A stretch of DNA of 60,069 nucleotides from Streptomyces orinoci (GTDB lineage: Bacteria; Actinomycetota; Actinomycetes; Streptomycetales; Streptomycetaceae): NCBI RefSeq assembly GCF_003121295.1, contig NZ_PHNC01000019.1, positions 1-60,069 of the forward strand, written 5' to 3'. Both the position numbers and the translations under genes were made by a program. The notes beneath the pieces were generated by a model. It worked only from the letters and a program-made list of their open reading frames with translations. It searched no databases and was not told the origin of the DNA. Below, piece after piece: positions 1 through 8,453 of the stretch (position 1 is its first letter; the number at the start of each line of letters is the position of its first letter).

Positions 1-72
1 CTCCTCGGGACCGGCCGCAACCCCGGGCTCATGGCGGTGTCGATCACGGACGCGTCGCCGGGGGTCCCGTGA
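1..72 (+). CDS. C-terminal end of an unidentified protein (partial)
   Basis: A reading frame enters from the left edge and ends at TGA 70-72, giving the last 23 residues of a protein (ending ...SITDASPGVP). This is too short to assign a family. It runs in the same direction as the DUF488 gene that starts 80 bases later, so the two could be co-transcribed. The frame has the expected G/C-rich third positions, which is the only support for its being coding. Confidence 0.4.
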   Translation, partial: LLGTGRNPGLMAVSITDASPGVP

Positions 73-151
73 CGCACGTCCGCCGCCCACCGCGACCGGA
101 TACCGGCGGCCCATCCCCGCGCACCGGGTACAAGCGGACGAGGCGGCGTCG

Positions 152-682
152 ATGACTCCGGTGACACTGCTGACCTTCGGGCATGGAACCGCCGACCGTG
201 CCCAGTTGACCGCGCTGCTGCGTGCGGCCGGCCTGCGGGCGGTCGTCGATGTGCGAACCGCACCCGGCAGCCGGCACAACCCCGATGTGGGCAGGGAAGC
301 GCTCCGCGAATGGCTGCCGGACGCGGGGATCGACTACCGGTGGGAGAAGCGGCTGGGGGGCTTTCGCAAGGTGGCGCCGGACTCGCCCGACGTCTACTGG
401 GAGAACGAATCCTTCCGGGGATATGCGGGCTATACGCGCCACCCCGACTTCCTGGCCGCCATGGAAGACTTGATGCGACAGGCGTGCACCGTGCGCACGG
501 CCGTGATGTGCGGCGAGAGCGTGTGGTGGCGCTGCCATCGACGGATCATCGCCGACTTCGCCGTGCTGACGCGGCACGCTCGCGTTCTCCACCTGGCGCA
601 CGACGGCCGGCTCACCGAACACCGCCCCACGGCGGGCGCCCGCCTGCGGGCGGACGGACTCCTGGTCTACGACCGGCGCTGA
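152..682 (+). CDS. DUF488 family protein
   Basis: A soluble protein of 176 residues with no signal peptide or membrane segment. It matches the DUF488 pattern: an N-terminal beta-strand/Gly-His stretch (LLTFGHG, residues 6-12), a VVDVRTAPGS segment (31-40), and the family's C-terminal C-G-E-(x)4-R-C-H-R motif (Cys120, Cys128, His129, Arg130). The length is normal for the family. The biochemical role of DUF488 proteins is not established; the conserved Cys/His/Arg cluster suggests a nucleotide- or anion-related site, which is inference. The ATG at 152 is the first good start and agrees with the family N-terminus. It is followed convergently by the kinase gene, with 16 bases between the stops. 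Confidence 0.8.
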   Translation: MTPVTLLTFGHGTADRAQLTALLRAAGLRAVVDVRTAPGSRHNPDVGREALREWLPDAGIDYRWEKRLGGFRKVAPDSPDVYWENESFRGYAGYTRHPDFLAAMEDLMRQACTVRTAVMCGESVWWRCHRRIIADFAVLTRHARVLHLAHDGRLTEHRPTAGARLRADGLLVYDRR

Positions 683-698
683 GGCCCTGTGCGCCTTG

Positions 699-2456
699 CT
701 ACTGACAGCGCGGCGGCAGCCCGCTCTGGCGGGTGAGGTTGTCGGCGGACATCCAGCCCGAAGTGTGCGTGCCGGCCACGCGGGCGTAAACCCAGGTGTG
801 GCCATAGGCGTTGACCACATAGCAGTGGTACCAGAGCTTGGTGCCGGTCCTGGCCAGGGTGACGGCGGAGCAGGCCTGGTACGGCCCCGCCATCAGATGG
901 TCATTGCCGGACATATAGCCGTAGCTGCCCGGCTTCGGATCCTGGTGGTTCCAGCCACCACAACTCGTCGATACCGGGCTGGACTTGGCCGAAGGCTGCT
1001 TGGCGGGCGCGGACGCCGGGGGTGTGGCCTTCCCGGACGGCTTGGTGCCGGAGCTCATGGACGGCGAGGCGGCCGCGGGGTGCGTACCGGTGGCCGTTGC
1101 CCCGTCGCCCGCCGGGCCGCCGTCCGCCGGGGAAGCGGATACGGCCGCCGCTCGCTGTGTGCCGCCGTCCTTGCCCACCAGGGCATAGGTGACCCCGCCC
1201 CCGGCAACCACGGCGATGGCGGCCGCCCCCGCGATCAGAGCGCGGCCGCGCCGCCGACCGCCCACGGCGGCCGGAGCCGGGTCGGCGGAAGGCCAGGCGC
1301 CCGCGGCCGCCGCACCGGACTGCGGGAAGGGCGGCGATGAAGGCAGCGGAGCAGGCTGGTCGAACGACGGCGGGGGACCGAACCCCGGCGGCGCCGGTGC
1401 GGCAGGCTCCGTCGGCGTGGGGACGCCAACTGACGGCGTGGGTAGGGAAGCCGACGGCGCGGAGGCGGGGGCCGACGGCGGAGAAACGGACATTGACGGC
1501 GCAGGAACAGAAGCCGACGGCGCGGGGGCGGAAGCCGACGGTGCAGGACCGGAACCCGACGGTGCAGGACCGGAACCCGACGGCGCAGGGGATGCCGCCC
1601 CGCCCGCGGCAACCTGCTCCAGCATGGCGCGCGCCCGCTCCGCCGTAGGCCGGCTCTGCGGGTCCTTGGCCATCAGGGCCTGGAGCACCGGCGTGAGCGG
1701 CCCCGCCCGCCGTGGCTCCGGCAGTGGTTCGGTCACGATTGCCGACAAGGTGGACCACACCGAGGTGCGGCGGAACGCCGACGTGCCCTCCACCGCCGCG
1801 TACAGCGTCATACCGAGCGACCAGATGTCCGAGGCGGGACCGGGCTCCCTGCCCTGGGCGCGCTCCGGCGGCAAGTAGTCGAGCGAGCCGACGAGTTGCC
1901 CGCTGCGGGTCAGCTTGGCCATGGCGTCGTCGCCCGGCGCGTCCATGCTGGCGATGCCGAAGTCGGTGAGCACGACCCGGCCACCGCGTTCCAGCAGCAC
2001 ATTGCCCGGCTTGACGTCCCGGTGCAGTACACCGGCCCGGTGCGCGGCGTCGAGCGCGTCCATCAACTTGGCGCCGATCGCCGCGGCTTGCCGCGGCTTC
2101 AGCGTGCCGTGCTCGGTCAGCACGTCATCGAGCGAGGGCCCGTCCACCAGCTCCATGACGATGACCGGCAGGCCCTGCTCCTCGGTCACATCGTGCACGG
2201 TGACCACGCCGCTGTGCCGGATACGGGCGGCGGCCTGCGCCTCCCGCCGCATCCGGACCCGCAGATCGGCCAGTTCGGGCGCGGAAGTGTCGGTGAAGGC
2301 CCGCAGCACCTTGACGGCGACCTCCCGGTTCAGCAGCTCGTCCACCGCCCGCGCGACCACTCCCATGCCGCCGCGCCCGATGGTCGAGGTCACCCGGTAA
2401 CGCCCGCCGAGCAGCTTGCCGGTCAGTTCTTCGCCCGTGGCTTCCCCCGTCGTCAC
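699..2456 (-). CDS. transmembrane Ser/Thr protein kinase (PknB/Hanks type)
   Basis: A membrane-anchored signalling kinase. The N-terminal catalytic domain (about residues 10-275) shows the Gly-rich loop GRGGMG (27-32), the ATP-binding lysine in VAVKV (Lys49), the catalytic loop HRDVKPGN and the DFG motif (DFGIA). These are all the key Hanks motifs, so it should be active. A long Pro/Ala/Ser linker built of PAPSxSx heptads follows. Then comes one hydrophobic segment after a basic RRRGR stretch (around residue 405-427), and an extracellular C-terminal domain of about 80 residues rich in Trp/Tyr with paired Cys that resembles an SH3-like wall-sensor module. PASTA repeats are absent. I start it at GTG 2456 because GGAG lies six bases upstream; in-frame GTGs at 2480 and 2489 have no better ribosome site. 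It is probably monocistronic. Confidence 0.9.
   Translation of the reverse strand: MTTGEATGEELTGKLLGGRYRVTSTIGRGGMGVVARAVDELLNREVAVKVLRAFTDTSAPELADLRVRMRREAQAAARIRHSGVVTVHDVTEEQGLPVIVMELVDGPSLDDVLTEHGTLKPRQAAAIGAKLMDALDAAHRAGVLHRDVKPGNVLLERGGRVVLTDFGIASMDAPGDDAMAKLTRSGQLVGSLDYLPPERAQGREPGPASDIWSLGMTLYAAVEGTSAFRRTSVWSTLSAIVTEPLPEPRRAGPLTPVLQALMAKDPQSRPTAERARAMLEQVAAGGAASPAPSGSGPAPSGSGPAPSASAPAPSASVPAPSMSVSPPSAPASAPSASLPTPSVGVPTPTEPAAPAPPGFGPPPSFDQPAPLPSSPPFPQSGAAAAGAWPSADPAPAAVGGRRRGRALIAGAAAIAVVAGGGVTYALVGKDGGTQRAAAVSASPADGGPAGDGATATGTHPAAASPSMSSGTKPSGKATPPASAPAKQPSAKSSPVSTSCGGWNHQDPKPGSYGYMSGNDHLMAGPYQACSAVTLARTGTKLWYHCYVVNAYGHTWVYARVAGTHTSGWMSADNLTRQSGLPPRCQ
1420..1593. repeat. 21-bp tandem repeat array in the kinase linker
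   Basis: Tandem units of 21 bp encode the heptad PAPSxSx on the minus strand. Two adjacent copies (about 1537-1578) are identical and the outer ones have diverged. The array sets the length of the linker between the kinase domain and the membrane, so copy-number change would lengthen or shorten the linker without breaking the frame. Confidence 0.75.
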
Positions 2457-2663
2457 CGTATGCTCCGTTCCCTCACTCACTGTCCGCACCGTCGGCCGGT
2501 GGCAGCCCCAAGGTTAAAGGGGTGGCCTGGGGGAGTATCAGGCGGTTGCGCACCGGCCGCCGCTGCCGCTGCCGAAGCACCCCAAGCCGCCCATGGGCGC
2601 ACAACGAGCACTCGCTGAGCCGACGCCGACATCGCGAGCTCATCGCCGGTCTGTACGTACGGA

Positions 2664-3026
2664 AGCGGCCTGGCCGACCTCGCCCTCCTCGACGGCGACC
2701 CGGTCCTGGCGCGGCAGCTGTACACCCAGGCCCTGGAACACCTGCCCCCGCACCAGATCAAAGGTCTCGCCCACCGCATCCGCACCCTGGCCGGCCTTAC
2801 CCGCACCGCCGAGGCATCCGGCGACCGGGCCGCGGCCCGCGACCGGTACCGGCAGGCCGCCGATGCCGCGGCCGTCTCCCAAGGCCGTGCCCAGGACGGC
2901 ACTGCCGGACGCGCTGCGTCTGATGGGCCTTCCGGAATCCCTGGTGCGGGCGGTGCTCCAGGGATCAGCGAGCTGAGACCGTTGCGGCCCCCGGCCACGG
3001 CGGCCACCGGCCACTACGGCGCATGA
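2664..3026 (+). pseudogene. C-terminal remnant of a TPR protein
   Basis: The forward frame from about 2664 to the TGA at 3024-3026 reads as a typical tetratricopeptide tail: DPVLARQLYTQALEH, then a second helix pair ending AARDRYRQAA. There is no start codon or ribosome site in this frame. Upstream sequence is non-coding in appearance, and the last 35 residues are low-complexity. TPR tails of this kind usually belong to streptomycete transcriptional regulators. I read it as the 3' stump of a deleted gene. Whether the deleted N-terminus carried an HTH or a SARP domain cannot be seen. Confidence 0.6.
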
Positions 3027-3191
3027 CGCACGCCAACGACCGTACATCCACGCCCGTTTCACCCGTCATGCCCCTGCGCGGGCGCCCGCGGTACCGCCGC
3101 AACGGAGCACCGCAGGCACGGCCTTGCGCTCCTTGCCAAGGTCTGCCCGGCCGTGATACCGCAGGTGCGGGACTCCAGGGGAGGGGGCGCC

Positions 3192-4222
3192 ATGAGGGGA
3201 ACCGCGGTGGTCGTGGGGGCCGGAGTCGGCGGTCTGACAACGGCGATAGGACTGCGCCGGGCAGGCTGGACCGTCACCGTACTGGAATGCCGCAGCCAAC
3301 TCGAGGCATATGGCGCGGCCTTCGGCATCCACCCCACCGCCCAGGACGCCCTGGACCGGCTGGGCCTGGGCGAGGCGCTGCGGCGGCGCGCGGTGCCCTA
3401 CCGGAACGCACGGATCCGTACCCCGCGCGGCTCGGTGCTGGCGAGCATTCCGCTGGAACGGATCGAGCGGAAGGCCGGACGCCCCGAACTCCTCATCGCA
3501 CGTCCGTATTTGATGGAGGCACTGCTGACGGAGCTAGGCGAGGCTCCGCTCAAACTGGGCCAAGCCGCCGCTGATATGGCCGCCCTGGAGGAGGAGTACG
3601 ACCTGGTGGTGGGGGCCGACGGCATCAACAGCGCGGTACGCGCCCACTGCTTCGGCGGCCGCAGGCGCCCCCGGCGGATCGGCACCGTCGCCTGGATAGG
3701 CATCGCCGGATTCCCAACCGCGATCCATGGCGAGACCTGGGGAGGGGCCGGTTCTTCGGCATCACCCCGGTGGAGCCGGGCCGTACCAACTGGTACGCCA
3801 CCGTGCCCGAGGCCACCACCGCCGAGCAGTTGCGAGGATACTTCGCCGACTGGCATGACCCCATCCCCAGGATTCTCCAGGAGACCGACCCGGCCGACTG
3901 GGTTCGCTATGAGATGCGGCATCTGTACCCCGCGCTGCTCCGCTTCGTCCACGGCCCGAAGATTGCCCTGGTGGGCGACGCCGCCCATGCCATGACGCCC
4001 AGCCTGGGCCAGGGTGCCTGCACCGCCATCCTGGACGCGGAGGCGCTGGCCCGGACCCTCGCCCGGCACGGCAGAGCGCGGCAGCCCCAGGCGCTGGCGG
4101 CCTACGACCGGGAACGCCGTCGCGCCGCCCAGCGGGTCGCCTTCGCCTCGCGGACCCTGCACCGGCTGATGACCACCGAGCACACCGGTCTGCGGGACGG
4201 GCTGATCCGGCTGCTGCCTTAG
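3192..4222 (+). pseudogene. FAD-dependent monooxygenase, frameshifted and internally shortened
   Basis: This is a group A flavoprotein hydroxylase (PHBH-like fold). The first segment (ATG 3192, with GGAGGG just upstream) has the dinucleotide-binding GAGVGGLTTAIGLRRAG motif and the DG motif VVGADGINSAVR. The frame breaks in the run tggggagggg at about 3740, and the next frame resumes with FFGITPVEPGR and the second FAD motif ALVGDAAHAMTPSLGQGA. A single missing base explains the shift. The joined product would be about 343 residues, against about 380-400 for relatives, because the stretch between the substrate-pocket strand and the DG motif is too short. Both lesions suggest real decay; the homopolymer shift alone could be a sequencing error. 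The YciI gene follows. Confidence 0.8.
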
Positions 4223-4372
4223 GGCCGTCCCGCCCCGGGATCGGGCCGGCTGCCTTGTTCGGGTGAGAGGAGTTTCCCCGGCCACCGGGACGGGGATGGC
4301 AATGCCGCCCCAGGCGACCGCACCAGACGGCCGGGAATCGCCCGTACCCCGCACAGACACAAGGAGCATGAA

Positions 4373-4654
4373 ATGCCCTACTACGTACTCGAATACACGC
4401 TTGTTGACGACTATGAGAAACGGCGCGCACCCCTGCGCGAGGAGCACCTCGCCCTCGCCCTCGCCGCGCATGAACGAGGCGACCTGGTCCTCGCCGGAGC
4501 ACTGGCCGAGCCCACCGACCGCGCCCTGCTGGTCTGGAAGACCGATGACCCCTCCGCCGTCGAGGACTTCGCGGAGCGCGATCCCTATGTAAGGGAGGGC
4601 CTGGTCACCCGGTGGACCGTCCGCCCCTGGACCGTGGTGATCGGCGGAGGGTAA
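4373..4654 (+). CDS. YciI-like small protein
   Basis: 93 residues with the YCII-related alpha/beta fold. It has the N-terminal YVLEYTLVDDYEKRRAPLR and the conserved His-Leu segment EEHLALALAAHERGDLVLAGAL, followed by DPYVREGLVTRW. The conserved His and Asp of the family's putative active site are present (His at residue 24; Asp in the ERDPY turn). Family members are small cytoplasmic proteins proposed to act as lactone- or halide-related enzymes or accessory domains; the exact reaction here is unknown. AAGGAG stands six bases before the ATG. It lies 150 bases after the broken FAD monooxygenase and may once have served the same pathway. Confidence 0.85.
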   Translation: MPYYVLEYTLVDDYEKRRAPLREEHLALALAAHERGDLVLAGALAEPTDRALLVWKTDDPSAVEDFAERDPYVREGLVTRWTVRPWTVVIGGG

Positions 4655-4802
4655 GGCGGGGGAGAGGGCACTCAAGGCGGGTGGGGCCGAGCGCCCCAAG
4701 TCCCTTTCCCAGCTGAGCTGGTGACCAGCATGCTCCGGGCACACCTTGCCCCCGGAGGGGACGGAGCCACAGACTCGGCCCCCTCCGGCCGGTTCGCCGG
4801 GC

Positions 4803-5345
4803 TCAGTAGGAGAGCGCCTGATCCACCGAGCTCTGCCAGTAGGTGACCCAGGCCGAGTCGTCGAAGTAGACGTCCGGAACGCCGGGCCGCGCCGGGCCGC
4901 CGACGGACCCCTGGCCGGAGGCGCCGGTGAAGTAGACGTCGATGCTGTTGACGGTGTGCCCATGAGTGCCGCTGCCGTCCGGGGACTCGGTCATGATGCC
5001 GGCATACGCGGACTGGCCGGGCGCAAGGGTGACCACGCTCTGGGGAACGCTGTCCCGGAGCACGGTGACGGGAGCCTGCTGCCCGGCGTCCCAGCGCAGC
5101 GCCGGCGCATGGTAGGCGGCGCAAGTGGTCTTCCCGGTGTTGGTGGCGGTGAGTAGCAGGTGGTTGATGGGGCGGGAGACCGGCGTCACCGTGACCTTGG
5201 TGTTGCTCGCGGTGCAGGGGGCTATCCGCTGGGCCGCCTGCGAAGTCGCCGGAGCGGCCTCGGCGGTCTGGGTGCAGGCGAGGGTGAGGGCGGCCGCGGC
5301 GGCTGCCGCGGCGGCGAAACGAGCCACGGTGGAGGTGGAGTTCAT
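4803..5345 (-). CDS. exported DUF4232 protein
   Basis: 180 residues starting at ATG 5345. A signal peptide is clear: short N-region, a long alanine-rich hydrophobic core (about 9-25) and cleavage after an AEA site near residue 32. The mature part is a DUF4232 beta-sandwich with two conserved Cys (in APCTAS and TTCAAYH) likely to form a disulfide, a VVTLAPGQSAYAGI strand and a C-terminal Tyr/Trp-rich tail. DUF4232 proteins are secreted or lipid-anchored actinobacterial proteins with no assigned function. An in-frame extension upstream exists but lacks a ribosome site, whereas GAAGGG precedes the chosen ATG. Confidence 0.85.
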   Translation of the reverse strand: MNSTSTVARFAAAAAAAAALTLACTQTAEAAPATSQAAQRIAPCTASNTKVTVTPVSRPINHLLLTATNTGKTTCAAYHAPALRWDAGQQAPVTVLRDSVPQSVVTLAPGQSAYAGIMTESPDGSGTHGHTVNSIDVYFTGASGQGSVGGPARPGVPDVYFDDSAWVTYWQSSVDQALSY

Positions 5346-5635
5346 GGTGAAGCCCTTCTTGGTGTCGGTGAATCGCTGCCCGCGCCGGTGACTGTCCGCG
5401 ATGCGTAACCGCCCAGGCGGGCGGCGCCCGACGCGTCGGGCAGCCTGAACGGACTCCCCGCTGGTCGCTGCGACCGAGGGCGTCGTCCGTTGATCAACAG
5501 GCTGCACGGCGGGGCACGGGGACGGCAACGGTCCTGCGGCCACTGGGAACGATGGGACGCCGGTATGCGTCTCACCTGCGGGAACGTATCCAGCCTGGGA
5601 CGCGGGACGGGATGCGCCGGACCATCGACGAAGGG

Positions 5636-5905
5636 ATGACCGTGGGGGCGGGAAGCGAGGCGGGCGACTTCGCCGAGCTGTTACGCGAGTTGAAGGAGCG
5701 CTCCGGGCGCAGTTACGGTGCGTTGGCCGGGCGGCTGCATATGAGCACATCCACACTGCACCGTTACCGTTACGCGGCTCGAACCGGGCCTGGGTCCGCG
5801 ACGAATCCCCAGGCGCGGGACGGGAGTGAGCCCGGCCGACTGCCCGCCAACCCGGCCGGCCGGGACAGCGAGGCCCGCTCGCACTCCCACGGTCCGGGCC
5901 TCTGA
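5636..5905 (+). pseudogene. truncated helix-turn-helix regulator
   Basis: The first 35-40 residues match the start of a streptomycete HTH family: FAELLRELKERSGRSYGALA, then RLHMSTSTLHRY, which is helix, turn and recognition helix. In intact relatives the recognition helix runs on into a further domain. Here the sequence turns abruptly after LHRY into Arg/Gly/Pro-rich residues without structure and stops at 5905. I take this as a 5' stub joined to unrelated DNA by deletion. A short DNA-binding peptide could still be made, so a residual repressor role cannot be excluded. Confidence 0.6.
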
Positions 5906-5916
5906 CTGCCTTTCAG

Positions 5917-6426
5917 CTAAGTGGCCTTCGTGTCCTCGAAGTAGGAGTCCAGCGCGGCGTCCAGTTCCGTTGCCCACTGTTTGAGCAGTTTGCGGCTGGG
6001 TGCGTCGATATGGGCGTGGTAGCTGCGGTGGCCGGTGGTGTAGACGGTGACGGTGAGGTGACGGGCCAGCCAAGGGGTGCCCGTCTCCACCGCACCGACT
6101 TCCGGCCAGCCGAACTCGGCTTTCTCATCGTCCAGTCGGAATGTGACGCCCGTGCTGTCGATGGTGATCGAGCCGCGGCGGTCGGACACCTCGAAGACGG
6201 GGCCATCGGCCACCGGAGGCGGTTCCTCCTCAATGGCAGCTGCCTCCGTCTCGTCCGCCTCCGCCGCCACCTCCTCCGCCTCCGTTTCCGGTGCGGCGTC
6301 CGCTGGTACCGGCGGCGGACACTCCGCTGCCTCGTCAGGGCGCGGTGGGGTCAGGCCGGGGATGAATGCCGGATCGGTCCCGGCGGCGTGCACGGGCGGG
6401 CTGTTCTGACCTATGCGGTGTTCCAC
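5917..6426 (-). CDS. hypothetical protein with acidic linker and PH-like C-terminal domain
   Basis: 169 residues without signal peptide or membrane segment. Residues 20-75 are almost only Pro, Glu and Ala (a disordered acidic linker). Residues 80-169 form an alternating beta pattern ending in a long helix (KLLKQWATELDAALDSYFED), as expected for a small PH-like domain: FEVSDRRGSITIDSTGV followed by FRLDD, then GWPEVGAVE. I recognise this architecture as common in streptomycetes but know no function. It is convergent with the truncated HTH gene and its stop is only 11 bases from that reading frame. Confidence 0.7.
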   Translation of the reverse strand: MEHRIGQNSPPVHAAGTDPAFIPGLTPPRPDEAAECPPPVPADAAPETEAEEVAAEADETEAAAIEEEPPPVADGPVFEVSDRRGSITIDSTGVTFRLDDEKAEFGWPEVGAVETGTPWLARHLTVTVYTTGHRSYHAHIDAPSRKLLKQWATELDAALDSYFEDTKAT

Positions 6427-6725
6427 GGCAGGCAGTATGGCCGATGGAACTGTGCGAGCGGCAGCCGGGCCAAAGCATGCGCGTATGTGCCGTGCGTCCC
6501 GCCCGTATTTCCGCCCGGCCGGTGCTGACTCCGGGAACCTCCCGTGACGCTCGAATGGCCCGGTTTTTCATGCCCGTTGACGGCTGCCCCGTCCAAGCTC
6601 CGGCTGCTCCCGGGCCGTTGCTTCATCCGGCCCGGCTCTACGGGGCTGAGCAGCCGGACGTGTGTGTTCTGGGGGCCATGTGATGATCATGGGTGGGTAG
6701 TCGAGTTTTGCGGGGGATCCTGCTC
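6427..6725. other. intergenic region, no feature recognised
   Basis: About 300 bases between two diverging genes. Short open frames occur on both strands, but none has a ribosome site with coding-like third positions. No convincing promoter or repeat was found. Confidence 0.4.
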
Positions 6726-7454
6726 ATGCGGACGATCAGTGTTATCACCGCCGTGCACAACGGCGGTCATCAGTTTCTCGGCGAGGCCTATGAGTCCCTG
6801 CGGGAGCAGAAGCTGCCGGGTGACTGGCAATGGGAATGGTGCCTGCAAGAGGACGGCACCTCCGGCATCCCCGCCGGCAGCCTGCCGGAAGAACCCAGGA
6901 TCAGGGTGGGAATGGGGCGGCGGGGCGGCATAGCGGTGGCGCGCACGCATGCTCTCACGCGAGCGGGGGGTGAGGTGGTCCGGACGCTGGACGCGGATGA
7001 TGTCCTGCTGCCCGGTGCGCTGGAGCGGGATATCGAGGCGCTGGGGCGAGTGGCGTGGTGTGTATCGGCCTGTGTGGACCTCCATGAGGACGGCAGTACC
7101 GCGCCAGGCCCTTACGATCCCGTGGGCGGCCCGGTGGAGCCCGGCCGGTTCTACCGTGAGGTGACGCAGGACCGTCTGTCGGTTCAGGCGATGACATTCG
7201 CCGCTCACCGTCGTCTGGTGGTGGCTCTGGGCGGCTGGCAGGCGTTGTCGGGAGCGGAGACGGTGGCCTTGCTGCTTGCGGCGGAGGCGGTGGCGCCGGG
7301 TGAGTTCATAGCCGAGCCGAGCGTGCTTTACCGCAAGCACCCCCGTCAGACGACGGCATCGGGTCCTTACTGGGAGCCCGCCGAGGCGGCCACCCGGATT
7401 TCGGCACTCCTGCAGCGGGCAAGGGCTCTGCGGGAGGCGGGCTGGACATGGTGA
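6726..7454 (+). CDS. family 2 glycosyltransferase
   Basis: 242 residues, cytoplasmic, GT-A fold. The start has the GT2 signature MRTISVITAVHNGG and then EAYESLREQ. The nucleotide-sugar motif follows as ARTHALTRAGGEVVRTLDADD, where the final Asp pair is the metal-binding DxD-type motif. The C-terminal third carries the acceptor-side helix (LGGWQALSGAETVALLLAAEA). I start it at ATG 6726, which opens the first beta strand; an upstream in-frame ATG adds only 11 non-conserved residues. Sugar donor and acceptor are unknown. It is slightly shorter than usual (about 250-300) but looks complete. There are no neighbouring glycan genes; a transposase remnant begins about 35 bases downstream. Confidence 0.85.
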   Translation: MRTISVITAVHNGGHQFLGEAYESLREQKLPGDWQWEWCLQEDGTSGIPAGSLPEEPRIRVGMGRRGGIAVARTHALTRAGGEVVRTLDADDVLLPGALERDIEALGRVAWCVSACVDLHEDGSTAPGPYDPVGGPVEPGRFYREVTQDRLSVQAMTFAAHRRLVVALGGWQALSGAETVALLLAAEAVAPGEFIAEPSVLYRKHPRQTTASGPYWEPAEAATRISALLQRARALREAGWTW

Positions 7455-7488
7455 CGGCCGCGTGGCCGGTGCTGCCGGCGCATGACTC

Positions 7489-7753
7489 CGGTTCTGGCGG
7501 GCGGAGATGCCCGGCGTGGAGACCGGCGGCTACGGGCCGCTGGGGGCGCTGGCCCGCAATGAGGTCAACCCGGGCAAGGTGATCACGCACTGGCCGGACA
7601 TGCTGCGGGTGCCCGGCTCCCTGGTGACCGGGCAAGTCCGCGGGTACGACCTGCTGCGGATGTTCGGCCGTGAGGGGCGTCCGACCCGACGGGGCAGGCG
7701 TTCGCCGAGTACGGGCGGATCGCCAAGACGCTGCATCTGCTGCGCGTGGTCGT
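7489..7753 (+). pseudogene. tnpA: Tn3-family transposase C-terminal remnant
   Basis: This is a fragment of the DDE-type Tn3 transposase. FWRAEMPGVETGGYGPL, then ARNEVNPGKVITHWPDML and VRGYDLLRMFGREG match the conserved C-terminal part of the enzyme. One base is missing near 7685, and the homology continues in the next frame as GQAFAEYGRIAKTLHLL. About 85 of roughly 1000 residues remain, with no start and no terminal inverted repeat visible nearby. The fragment lies just before the SMI1 gene and close to a dead integrase, marking this stretch as former mobile DNA. Confidence 0.85.
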
Positions 7754-7812
7754 CCGCTCCCGCGGGGGTGAACCGGAGTCCTTCCGTCCGCCCGGTGGCC
7801 CTGGCCGTCGAT

Positions 7813-8400
7813 ATGTCGGTGGGTTCTGACAGCATCACGGTCGTGACCGACATTGATGACCTCGTGCAACGCGTTGCCATCCGGGCCGCATCCGACAGCG
7901 CGAGCCTTCCCGCGCCTGTCGGCGATGCCCGGATTGCGGAGGCCGAGGCGCAACTGGGCTTCGCGCTGCATCCCCTGCTTGCGCGTCTGTACCGCGAGGT
8001 CGCTGACGGCGGCTTCGGCCCTGACTACCGGCTGCTGCCACTGCTTGGCCCGGCATCCAGTGTCGTTGGCGAATATCTGACGCGACGTGAGGCGTCCGTT
8101 GGAATGGAGCATCCGGAGTGGCCCGAAGGCGTCGTACCGATCCTGACCTGGGGTTGTGCCATGTACGCAGGCGTTGACTGTCTCAGTGAGGACGGTCAGG
8201 TCCTGCTCTTCGAGCCGAACCCGTACAGCGGCGGATCGTGGGATCAGTGCTGGTTCCTCGACTCCGCCAGCCTCGCAGCGTGGCTGGAGACCTGGCTCGC
8301 GGGAACAGGCTGGTTCGAGGAGGACGCCTTCGACAGGGACGACCTGATCGAGCCTCAGCCATGGGACCAGGCCGCAAGCCGCCTGTCCTCCCGCGCATAG
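7813..8400 (+). CDS. SMI1/KNR4 (SUKH) family protein
   Basis: 195 residues, soluble. SUKH-fold hallmarks: GDARIAEAEAQLGFALHPLL (the 'I..AE..LG..LP..L' helix), YREVADGGFGPDYRLLPL, then PILTWGCAMYAGVDCL with the Trp-Gly turn, and a C-terminal SLAAWLETWLAG helix. Family members in bacteria are often immunity proteins against polymorphic or contact-dependent toxins, or have housekeeping roles. No partner toxin is visible here, but the gene sits between mobile-element remnants, a usual setting for orphan immunity genes. ATG 7813 matches the family N-terminus; the longer upstream frame runs back through Tn3 sequence. Confidence 0.85.
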   Translation: MSVGSDSITVVTDIDDLVQRVAIRAASDSASLPAPVGDARIAEAEAQLGFALHPLLARLYREVADGGFGPDYRLLPLLGPASSVVGEYLTRREASVGMEHPEWPEGVVPILTWGCAMYAGVDCLSEDGQVLLFEPNPYSGGSWDQCWFLDSASLAAWLETWLAGTGWFEEDAFDRDDLIEPQPWDQAASRLSSRA

Positions 8401-8453
8401 TGAAACACCAATGCTTCGTCCTGTTGGCGCAGACGCCGTCATCCCGGCCATGC

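Noticed and set aside
3023..3574. Arg/Pro/Gly-rich open frame overlapping the start of the FAD monooxygenase
   Set aside because: Low complexity and in conflict with the clear Rossmann motif in the other frame.
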